NCBI GenBank assembly: GCA_002433465.1
Contig: DJIE01000215.1
Coordinates: forward strand, 1-20,959
DNA: 20,959 nucleotides
DNA from: Salinisphaera sp. UBA6602
Lineage (GTDB): Bacteria; Pseudomonadota; Gammaproteobacteria; Nevskiales; Salinisphaeraceae
Direction of reading: 5' to 3'
Part shown: piece by piece, positions 15,043-20,959 of the stretch
Position numbering within the stretch: the first letter of the stretch is position 1
Layout: the number at the start of each line of letters is the position of its first letter
Notes under the pieces: model-generated
The model's input: only the letters and a program-made list of their open reading frames with translations
Databases searched by the model: none
Told to the model about the DNA's origin: nothing
Program-made: the position numbers and the translations under genes

Positions 15043-16818
15043 GTGTCGCTAGCGGCGCTCTTCACGCTGTGTGTTCTGGTCGCAGCGTTCTGTGCGCTTG
15101 CGCTCACGTCGATTGCGGTCGATGCCGTACTGGTGGGCGCGTTGATCGCCCTGCTGCTCAGCGGCGTGATCGATGCCCAGTCTGCGTTCGCGGGCTTTGC
15201 CAATCCGGGGGTCATCACGGTGGCCGCACTCTATGTAGTCGTCGCCGGCCTACGCGATACCGGCGCAACCCAGATGCTGGCGGCCCGCGTGCTGGGCAAA
15301 CCGCGTTCGATCGCCCATGCCCAGGCCCAGTTGATCGTGCCGACCGCGATTCTCAGCGCGTTCCTGAACAACACGCCGGTGGTGGCCGCGCTTATTCCGG
15401 CGGTGTCCGACTGGTGTCGCAAACACCGGCTGTCCGTATCGCAGCTGCTCATGCCGCTGAGTTTTGCCACCATTCTCGGCGGGACCTGTACGCTCATCGG
15501 CACCAGCACCAACCTGCTGATTAACAGCCTGCTGGTACAACAGGGCCTGGGCGACGGCCTGGGCATGTTCGATCTCGCCTGGGTCGGCGTGCCGATCACC
15601 GTGATGGGCGGCTTGCTCATGATCGGCGCCAGCCGCTGGCTGCTGCCCGACCGCACGCCGGCTCTGGACCGTATGCACAACCCGCGCGAATACAGCGTGG
15701 AGATGATGGTCGCGGCTGGCGGTGCACTGGAAGGCCAGACCATAGAAGAAGCGGGTTTGCGCCAGCTGCCCGGCATGTATCTGGCCGAAATCGAGCGCGA
15801 TGGCCACCTGCTGCCGGCGGTGTCGCCGCGCGAGCCGCTGCAGGGCGAAGATCGGCTGGTGTTCGTCGGCATCGTGGATTCGGTCGTGCATTTGCACAAG
15901 ACCCGCGGGCTGGTGCCGGCCACCGAACAGATCTTCAAGCTGGATACGCCGCGGCGTGCCCGGGTGCTGGTCGAAGCGGTGGTGTCGCACAGCTGTCCGC
16001 TGGTGGGTCAGACCATTCGCGAAGGCGGTTTTCGTGGTCGCTACCATGCCGTGGTTCTCGCCGTGGCACGCGACGGCGCCCGTATCCGGCGCAAGATCGG
16101 CGATATCACCCTTCGGCCCGGCGATACCCTGCTGCTGGAAACACGGCCCTCCTTCGCGACCCAGCAGCGTCATTCGCGTGACTTCTTTCTGGTGAGCGCG
16201 ATCGAAGACTCGCAGCCGCCCCAGCACCAGCGCGCCTATGCCGCGATTGCCATCATCGCCCTGCTGGTGACCTCGGTGGCGATCGGCCTGCTCGACATCC
16301 TCGACGCCGCACTGGCCAGCGCCGCTCTGATGGTCTTGAGCGGCTGCTGTTCGCTGCCCTCGGTGCGCAAGACTCTCGACTGGTCGCTGCTGGTGGCCAT
16401 CGGGGCCGCGATCGGCATCGGCTCCGCGGTCGAGCAGACCGGTCTGGCCGAGACAATCGCCGGCGCCTTCATTAGCCTTGCCGGCGACTCCAGCCACGCC
16501 GCACTCACCGGCCTGTTCGTGAGCACGGTGCTGATATCGTCAATCGTGACCAACAACGCCGCCGCTGTAATCATGTTCCCGATAGCGGTCACGCTGGCCC
16601 ACGGGGCATCCCAATCGGCGATGCCCTATGCCGTGGTCGTAGCCATTGCAGCTTCAGCCAGCTTTCTGACCCCTATCGGCTACCAGACCAACCTCATGGT
16701 CTACGGTCCCGGCGGCTATCGGTTCACCGATTTCCTGCGCCTGGGCGCGCCGCTGACGCTACTCGTGGGTGCCGTCACCATCGCCCTGGTGCCCTGGATC
16801 TGGCCACTGGCCGGCTGA
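15043..16818 (+). CDS. SLC13/DASS-family transporter with two RCK_C (TrkA-C) domains
   Basis: Inner-membrane anion symporter of 591 residues. Two membrane halves flank a soluble middle. The first half has the paired motif NNTPVV (109-114) and GTSTNLL (153-159); the second has [14 protein letters not shown] and [17 protein letters not shown], the inverted-repeat signature of this family. The middle (about 215-385) contains two RCK_C/TrkA-C-like domains, each about 75 residues ([18 protein letters not shown], and [20 protein letters not shown]). Members of this layout include sulfate/thiosulfate, tellurite-type and dicarboxylate carriers. The rhodanese upstream makes a sulfur oxyanion an attractive but unproven substrate. 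The start is a GTG at 15043 with AGGGAG about ten bases before it. Confidence 0.9.
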   Translation: MSLAALFTLCVLVAAFCALALTSIAVDAVLVGALIALLLSGVIDAQSAFAGFANPGVITVAALYVVVAGLRDTGATQMLAARVLGKPRSIAHAQAQLIVPTAILSAFLNNTPVVAALIPAVSDWCRKHRLSVSQLLMPLSFATILGGTCTLIGTSTNLLINSLLVQQGLGDGLGMFDLAWVGVPITVMGGLLMIGASRWLLPDRTPALDRMHNPREYSVEMMVAAGGALEGQTIEEAGLRQLPGMYLAEIERDGHLLPAVSPREPLQGEDRLVFVGIVDSVVHLHKTRGLVPATEQIFKLDTPRRARVLVEAVVSHSCPLVGQTIREGGFRGRYHAVVLAVARDGARIRRKIGDITLRPGDTLLLETRPSFATQQRHSRDFFLVSAIEDSQPPQHQRAYAAIAIIALLVTSVAIGLLDILDAALASAALMVLSGCCSLPSVRKTLDWSLLVAIGAAIGIGSAVEQTGLAETIAGAFISLAGDSSHAALTGLFVSTVLISSIVTNNAAAVIMFPIAVTLAHGASQSAMPYAVVVAIAASASFLTPIGYQTNLMVYGPGGYRFTDFLRLGAPLTLLVGAVTIALVPWIWPLAG

Positions 16819-16867
16819 GCCTCGGCTGGCTGTAGCGCCGCGCGTGGCGTTTTGCACACCGGCTTTT

Positions 16868-16951
16868 GACAACACTGTGGATAATCCGTTGGTGCAGTCG
16901 CGAACGCCTTGCAGCACGGGCGTTAGAACCGTATTGCTCAATAATTGACCA
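16868..16951 (+). repeat. Composite repeat unit 1: perfect DnaA box plus AT-rich tail
   Basis: The unit opens with GACAACACTGTGGATAATCC, which contains a perfect DnaA box (TGTGGATAA, 16876-16884). GCCTTG is at 16906 and the unit ends with CAATAATTGACCA (16939-16951). It matches unit 3 (17701-17784) without gaps over 84 nt at about 53 positions by hand, mostly at the two ends. Confidence 0.6.
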
Positions 16952-17053
16952 GTCGACACCGATACAGTTGCGATTGCCTGGTAATGCGTCGATGGACCCA
17001 GCCAACACCTTCCGATCCACGGCGCAGCAAAGACCTCGTGGCCGGCCCATACT

Positions 17054-17062
17054 TTACCCACA
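17054..17062 (-). other. DnaA-box-like 9-mer in opposite orientation
   Basis: TTACCCACA differs at one position from TTATCCACA. It is the only one of the near-consensus boxes facing the other way, 17 nt before the box of unit 2. Confidence 0.4.
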
Positions 17063-17071
17063 AAAGCCCGG

Positions 17072-17155
17072 GACAACCCTGTGGAAAAGATGCGCGCAGA
17101 GCGCGCGATCGCCCGTGGCAGCTCGCTTCTGCGGCTTGCGATCAATTTTCGATCA
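17072..17155 (+). repeat. Composite repeat unit 2
   Basis: The head is GACAACCCTGTGGAAAA, with a one-mismatch DnaA box at 17080-17088. The tail is CAATTTTCGATCA (17143-17155), matching the unit 3 tail at 10 of 13 positions and lying exactly 63 nt after the box start, as in units 1 and 3. The middle is not conserved. Two GATC sites flank the AT-rich tail. Confidence 0.5.
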
Positions 17156-17234
17156 GGCCCGTTCACGCGCCGTCATGCACACCGCGCATTGCACGCGCTA
17201 GCTTTGATATGCATTCATGGGCTTTCATCACACA

Positions 17235-17247
17235 AACGGAATCCGTT
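17235..17247 (+). promoter_or_regulatory. Inverted repeat over tautomerase ribosome site
   Basis: AACGGA-A-TCCGTT is a 13-nt inverted repeat ending one base before the ATG, and its GGA is the only Shine-Dalgarno-like sequence. It could be an operator or could limit translation initiation; no partner is known. Confidence 0.3.
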
Positions 17248-17248
17248 C

Positions 17249-17647
17249 ATGCCCTATCTGCAACTCGATGTGCCTAGCGCCTATCCCCAGGAAACCAAGC
17301 GCACCCTGGCCCGGCGGCTCGGCGAAACCTATGCCGAGCGCATGCACACAACGCCACGGCGTGTGAGCGTGGGTTTTCGCGAGCTCACCGATGGCAGCCT
17401 CTGGCGATGCGGCGAGGGCGAGCCGGAGCCTGGCGTGGTAATGATGTGCGATATACGTCGCGGTCGTCCGACGGAATGGCGGGAGCAGCTGGCGGTCGCC
17501 CTGCTCGACCTGTGCGTGGAACACCTCGAGGTGCCGCGCGAGCGTATCGCTATCGAGTTCACCCAGCATGCCGGCGACGAAATGTTTCGTGACGACGAAG
17601 GCTGGGCACGCGACTGGAGCGAATCGGAAGCCGAATCGGACGCCTAG
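17249..17647 (+). CDS. Tautomerase-superfamily protein, cis-CaaD-like
   Basis: The 132-residue protein begins MPYLQLDV, so removal of Met exposes the catalytic N-terminal proline of this superfamily. Its length and two beta-alpha-beta halves (about 2-45 and 62-105) match the fused cis-3-chloroacrylic acid dehalogenase/malonate semialdehyde decarboxylase group rather than the ~62-residue 4-oxalocrotonate tautomerases. The segment CDIRRGRP carries an R-x-G-R pair where cis-CaaD has its two substrate-binding arginines (Arg70 and Arg73, from memory). The cis-CaaD His28 position appears to be Tyr, so dehalogenase activity should not be assumed. The C-terminus is acidic. The ATG at 17249 was chosen because Pro must follow it; the frame extends upstream, but into non-coding repeats. 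The gene is isolated between two repeat-bearing gaps. Confidence 0.85.
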   Translation: MPYLQLDVPSAYPQETKRTLARRLGETYAERMHTTPRRVSVGFRELTDGSLWRCGEGEPEPGVVMMCDIRRGRPTEWREQLAVALLDLCVEHLEVPRERIAIEFTQHAGDEMFRDDEGWARDWSESEAESDA

Positions 17648-17700
17648 GCCCGTTCTATAGCCCCATCCTGCGACGATCACCGGTGTTCACAATCGGGCTG

Positions 17701-17784
17701 GACAAACCTGTGGACAACCCGTAGCCAGAACGCGAAAAGCCTTGTCGGGCAAGCATTAGCAGCCCTCTGCGCAATTATTGACCA
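17701..17784 (+). repeat. Composite repeat unit 3
   Basis: The head is GACAAACCTGTGGACAACCC, with a one-mismatch DnaA box (TGTGGACAA, 17709-17717). GCCTTG is at 17739 and the tail CAATTATTGACCA at 17772-17784. The 84-nt length, the box-to-tail distance of 63 nt and the GCCTTG-to-tail distance of 33 nt are the same as in unit 1. Confidence 0.6.
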
Positions 17785-17794
17785 ACGGCGGCAG

Positions 17795-17846
17795 GCCTTG
17801 ACGGGCATAGGTTTTGACGATCCACGCACTGCTTAATTATTGGCCA
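17795..17846 (+). repeat. Partial composite repeat (middle and tail only)
   Basis: GCCTTGACGGGCA resembles GCCTTGTCGGGCA of unit 3, and TAATTATTGGCCA (17834-17846) resembles its tail at 11 of 13 positions. The distance between them is 39 nt instead of 33, and no near-consensus DnaA box lies at the expected upstream position. Confidence 0.45.
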
Positions 17847-17864
17847 GGGTTTGTACACACAGCC

Positions 17865-17952
17865 TCTGGATAACACTGTGGACAAACCGCGCATAGTCGA
17901 CGCAAACGCCGGTCGTCACAGTGCTGTCACACCGGCGGCTAATTTATGCGCA
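17865..17952 (+). repeat. Composite repeat unit 4 with tandem DnaA-like boxes
   Basis: Two one-mismatch boxes in the same direction, TCTGGATAA (17865-17873) and TGTGGACAA (17877-17885), are 3 nt apart. At the expected 63 nt from the second box a weak tail, TAATTTATGCGCA (17940-17952), matches the unit 3 tail at 8 of 13 positions. The middle is diverged, so membership rests on spacing and head. Confidence 0.4.
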
Positions 17953-18092
17953 GAAACGAACCGCCCGCCCTCGATTCGCGCGACCGAGCGCAGCGGCTCT
18001 TGCTGTCGTGCACCCGCCCGAATACGGCAGCGGATATACGCCGCTCAGGCGACGAAGGGTTCATCGACCCGGCACGAACAAGCCTTCATGCC
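17953..18092. other. Non-coding, nothing identified
   Basis: This is the rest of the 501-nt gap between the tautomerase stop and the end of the channel gene. I see no gene, box or repeat here before the terminator. Confidence 0.4.
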
Positions 18093-18131
18093 AAAAAAAT
18101 AGCCCGTGGCTTATTCAGCCACGGGCTATTT
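18093..18131 (-). terminator. Rho-independent terminator of the channel gene
   Basis: A perfect 15-bp stem (18097-18111 with 18117-18131, core AGCCCGTGGC) with a 5-nt loop is followed on the minus strand by an unbroken run of seven T. It begins 17 nt after the stop of the MscS-type gene. Its symmetry and the ATTT on the other side could give weak termination of plus-strand transcripts too. Confidence 0.93.
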
Positions 18132-18148
18132 GCTCTCCAAGCGCCTCG

Positions 18149-20563
18149 CTAGGTGTCCCCTGGCGCGTCGCCCGTTTCCTCGGGCGCGGCGTCATCGCCC
18201 TTGCGACGCTGTTTACGCTGCGAATCGTCGGGGTGATCTTCCACACCCGCATCGATAATGCGCAGATTGGCGGGCGGTGCCTTGCCGTCCCGATCCTCGC
18301 CAAAGTAAAGCGTCTGGTGCGGGAACGGAATCTCGATACCGGCACGGTCGAAGTGCATCTTGACCAGGCGATTGAAGGCACGCCCCACGCCCCACTGGGT
18401 GCCGGGCTTGGTCTTGATCATGATACGGATATTGACCGAGCTGTCGGCCAGCGCCGTGACCCCGGGGACGGTCATGTCCTCGAGGATATTGCCGCTGACG
18501 TTCTCGTCGGCCTTGAGTTCTTCGAACGCCTCGCGCAGGTGGTACACGGCGTTGTCGATATCCTCGCGATAGCCGATGCCGTACTCGGTACGGAAGTAGG
18601 CAAAGTCACGCTGGTAGTTGGTGACCGTGCTCGCCGACGAGAACGGCACGATATGGTAGGAACCGTCCAGATCGCGAATACCCACCGACCGGATGGTGAG
18701 TCGTTCCGCGGTACCCGTGATACCGCCCACGGTCACCACGTCGCCGGTGTTCATTGCGTTTTCCAGCTGAATGAACACGCCGGTAATGATGTCCTGTACC
18801 AGCTTCTGGGCACCGAAACCGATGGCCAGGCCGAGAACACCGGCACCTGCGATCAGCGGCCCGATATCCACCCCGATCTGGGATAGCGAGATCATCAGCG
18901 TCATGGTGATGATCACGATCGCGAGCGCGTTGCGGAACAGCTCCAGCAGCGTTTCCTGACGCGCGCTGGGCTTGCCGGTGCCGGTATTCGGGTTGAGCCG
19001 GTGCTCGATGATGCTCGCGGCGATCAGCCACAACAGCGCTGCCGCAAGCAGAACGATGGCCACCCGCGTGAGTGTCGATACCGTGCGCAGACCCACGTCG
19101 GAGGCCAGCCATGCGCCGAGATCGAACAGGTCCCAGGCGTTGGCCACGACCAGCGCGAAGGCGACCAGGATCAGTACCCGAATGACCTTGAGCGCTGTCG
19201 GCACGTAGGAATTCACCCGTGCCTCGAGCATGGGCAGCTTGCTGCGCACGTTGTCCGAGAAGGTCAGGCGCTTGCCGATCGCCTTCGACAGCAGCCCGGA
19301 AATACCCAGGGCCACCGCGGCCGCCACCAGCGTTTCGAGCGTGGCCGAAAGCATGAACGGCAGCGCATTGGTCGGGTCGACCTGGCTGGAAACGAACAGG
19401 GTGGTGAAATAGGCCACGGCCAGAATCACCCACAGCTTCGACATGAGTCGGAACAGCACCCCGAAGAAACCGATCGACGCATTTTCCGACATGCGTTCCA
19501 GGCGCTCGTTGAACAACTGGCGGTTCTTGAAGATAACGGCCAGCGCATAGATATACGCGCCGCCCATCAGCAAAAAGCTCACCACCGCGCCCAGGAAGAA
19601 CGACAGCTGGACGTTGATGATCGGCACCAGCACCAGCAGGCCGTAGCCGATAATGCCCACGAACCAGCGCAGCCGAATGCTCCACCAGTGGGCCACGGTG
19701 CTGGGAATGTTGATCAGCCGCAGACTGTCGTAGCGCGCCGCGAACACCGCGCGAATGGCGACCTTGGTGAGCTCGACAAGCGCGAACGCGTTAATGAACA
19801 GCGACTCACGGGTACCGATACTGCCTGCTTCGCCAAAGGCATAGAGCCCGGCGAGATAGCCCGCGCCGCAGGCCAGTAGCACTACGGCGATATCCACGAT
19901 CACGGCCAGTACGATCGCCGTGCCGCGCCGAATGAGTACACCCGCGCCGGTTTCGGCGCGTTGGGAAAAGCGGCCGATGGCCGAAAACAGGGTGCCGGCC
20001 AGAAACCGAAGCACGAAGAACGAGGCCACGGTCGCAACCGCGACCAGGGCAAAGGTCGTCAGTGCGGTCACGAACGCCGACATATCGAATTCCGGCCCAG
20101 GGCCGCGGTCTTCGTCCAGCGAGGTCAGCATCGTCCAGGTTGCCGATACCCGCTCGCCGATGACTTCTGCCCAGGCCGCGGTGGTCTGGGCAAACTGGCG
20201 GGCAAAGGAGACACGCTCTTCGCTGGCAGCGGCCTGCTCGGCGCCGGCCCCGTCGCCGGCTTTGCCCAGTGCCGGGTCATCGCCTGTCTCGGGCGGCGCC
20301 GGCAGCGGGCTATCCGCGTTCTCGCCCTCGCCGGCCTGCGCGGCCTGACGCAGCTGATCGACAATCTTAGCGCGGGATTCGTCGTTTTCGAGCAGATCCG
20401 CAAGCTGGGTTAGCGGCAGCACCTCGCTGGCGTTGTCGCCGCTCGGCGCGTCGCTCTGCTGGGCCAGCGCCTGCGGCGCAATGACGGTCGCCATCAGAGC
20501 AAAAAACAGAACCAATATTCGCAGGGCGTCCGACGCGGACCGCGAAACACCAACTCGATTCAT
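18149..20563 (-). CDS. Large MscS-family mechanosensitive channel, YbiO type
   Basis: Inner-membrane osmotic-safety channel of 804 residues, slightly longer than E. coli YbiO (741). Order: signal peptide (1-34, cut after ALA), a periplasmic, Glu/Ala/Pro-rich helical region to about 160, ten or so membrane helices, and then the MscS core. The pore helix and beta-domain start near residue 560 (GVDIGPLIAGAGVLGLAIGF, then QKLVQDIITGVFIQLENAMN and TGDVV), with the Gly/Ala packing pattern of MscS pore helices. A mixed cytoplasmic domain follows, and a charged tail (DDSQRKQRRKGDD) ends the protein. AAGGAA lies upstream of the ATG at 20563. The gene stands alone with its own terminator and a likely promoter at 20650-20678. 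Confidence 0.93.
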   Translation of the reverse strand: MNRVGVSRSASDALRILVLFFALMATVIAPQALAQQSDAPSGDNASEVLPLTQLADLLENDESRAKIVDQLRQAAQAGEGENADSPLPAPPETGDDPALGKAGDGAGAEQAAASEERVSFARQFAQTTAAWAEVIGERVSATWTMLTSLDEDRGPGPEFDMSAFVTALTTFALVAVATVASFFVLRFLAGTLFSAIGRFSQRAETGAGVLIRRGTAIVLAVIVDIAVVLLACGAGYLAGLYAFGEAGSIGTRESLFINAFALVELTKVAIRAVFAARYDSLRLINIPSTVAHWWSIRLRWFVGIIGYGLLVLVPIINVQLSFFLGAVVSFLLMGGAYIYALAVIFKNRQLFNERLERMSENASIGFFGVLFRLMSKLWVILAVAYFTTLFVSSQVDPTNALPFMLSATLETLVAAAVALGISGLLSKAIGKRLTFSDNVRSKLPMLEARVNSYVPTALKVIRVLILVAFALVVANAWDLFDLGAWLASDVGLRTVSTLTRVAIVLLAAALLWLIAASIIEHRLNPNTGTGKPSARQETLLELFRNALAIVIITMTLMISLSQIGVDIGPLIAGAGVLGLAIGFGAQKLVQDIITGVFIQLENAMNTGDVVTVGGITGTAERLTIRSVGIRDLDGSYHIVPFSSASTVTNYQRDFAYFRTEYGIGYREDIDNAVYHLREAFEELKADENVSGNILEDMTVPGVTALADSSVNIRIMIKTKPGTQWGVGRAFNRLVKMHFDRAGIEIPFPHQTLYFGEDRDGKAPPANLRIIDAGVEDHPDDSQRKQRRKGDDAAPEETGDAPGDT

Positions 20564-20649
20564 AAGATGTCTTTCCTTGGCAGGAACAGCAGGACGTAAT
20601 GGCCGTTACCGCAGTCGAAAGCGCGCCAGCCAGCCTTAATTCACGGCGT

Positions 20650-20678
20650 ATAATGAATGCAGCGGCTGCATGTGACAA
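20650..20678 (-). promoter_or_regulatory. Likely promoter of the MscS-type gene with palindrome in spacer
   Basis: On the minus strand TTGTCA (20673-20678; 5 of 6 to the -35 consensus) and CATTAT (20650-20655; 4 of 6 to the -10) are 17 nt apart, about 87 nt before the start codon. The spacer contains a 15-nt perfect inverted repeat, ATGCAGC-G-GCTGCAT (20657-20671), placed exactly between the hexamers, as a repressor or spacer-twisting activator site would be. On the plus strand TATAAT (20649-20654) is perfect but lacks a -35. Confidence 0.5.
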
Positions 20679-20959
20679 ATGACATTGTTCGCCGTAGCGC
20701 GTCGAGCAGCCTCGCCGGACGCGCCGGTTCGAGCGAGCCAGCGCAAGCGGAAAAGGCGTCGTTTCTGCGCTCGGAGCGATTCGCCGCCCGATCCGCTCGA
20801 GCCGAAATCTGGGAATACGAGCCCATCCGGATAGCCAGCGCAGCAAGCGAATAACGTCGGGCCGCCGCGTTCGATGCGCATAGCGCAGCGCCCGTTTCGC
20901 CCATCGCGCTCGCCACGCAGCCTACGAAAAACATCCGCAAGCGAGGACGATATACGCCC
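20679..20959. other. Window end, no gene identified
   Basis: About 280 nt with open frames on both strands, but no ribosome site and no recognisable protein. The frames are Arg/Ala/Ser-rich in the way expected of GC-rich non-coding DNA. A gene could begin beyond the edge. Confidence 0.35.

Noticed and set aside
17938..17955. Half-match to a XerC/XerD dif site (TCTGCGCATAA on the minus strand)
   Set aside because: Only the XerC-like arm resembles dif; the other arm is unrelated, so convergent genes here are not evidence of a terminus.
20641..20940. 99-codon minus-strand open frame at the window end
   Set aside because: No ribosome site, no recognisable features, composition of random GC-rich DNA, and it overlaps the likely promoter of the channel gene.

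Overview
The window is high-GC DNA with dense, well-spaced bacterial genes and good Shine-Dalgarno sites. It most likely comes from a gammaproteobacterial chromosome. The malic enzyme closely resembles enteric MaeA, the deaminase resembles the Pseudomonas 8-oxoguanine deaminase, and the mechanosensitive channel is of the YbiO type. I cannot fix the genus; a halophilic or marine lineage such as Salinisphaera is only a guess. No tRNA, rRNA, CRISPR array, transposase or phage gene was seen.

Layout. Positions 47-1741 (minus) hold an NAD malic enzyme. Positions 1961-9801 (minus) form a tight six-gene purine-oxidation operon. In transcription order it encodes an NCS2 urate/xanthine permease, 5-hydroxyisourate hydrolase, 8-oxoguanine deaminase, a Tat-exported molybdopterin hydroxylase subunit, its [2Fe-2S] subunit and a three-heme cytochrome c. 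Divergent from it at 10238-10777 is OHCU decarboxylase. Next come a convergent GntR/FCD regulator (10785-11522) and, divergent from that, a membrane urate oxidase with a C-terminal cytochrome c domain (PuuD type, 12042-13280). Then follow a probable 47-residue small protein (minus), a LysR regulator, a rhodanese, an SLC13/RCK_C transporter, a cis-CaaD-like tautomerase and, on the minus strand, a large YbiO-type MscS channel ending in a textbook terminator.

How the genes work together. Xanthine (molybdenum enzyme) and 8-oxoguanine (deaminase) both lead to urate. PuuD makes 5-hydroxyisourate, the hydrolase makes OHCU and the decarboxylase makes S-allantoin. No FAD/NAD xanthine dehydrogenase subunit and no O2-dependent uricase are present. 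Both oxidation steps appear wired to cytochrome c, which is the main biological point of the locus. Four copies of a TTGTATNNAA element, one a 14-nt perfect palindrome before puuD, lie in the two divergent control regions and are the probable sites of the GntR regulator.

The least explained structure is in the non-coding DNA on both sides of the tautomerase gene (16819-17248 and 17648-18148). It holds a cluster of DnaA-box-like 9-mers. At least three, probably four, of them head a degenerate ~84-nt unit that ends, always exactly 63 nt after the box start, in an AT-rich element near CAATWATTGACCA. This could be a replication-origin-like or DnaA-titrating region, or an undescribed intergenic repeat family.
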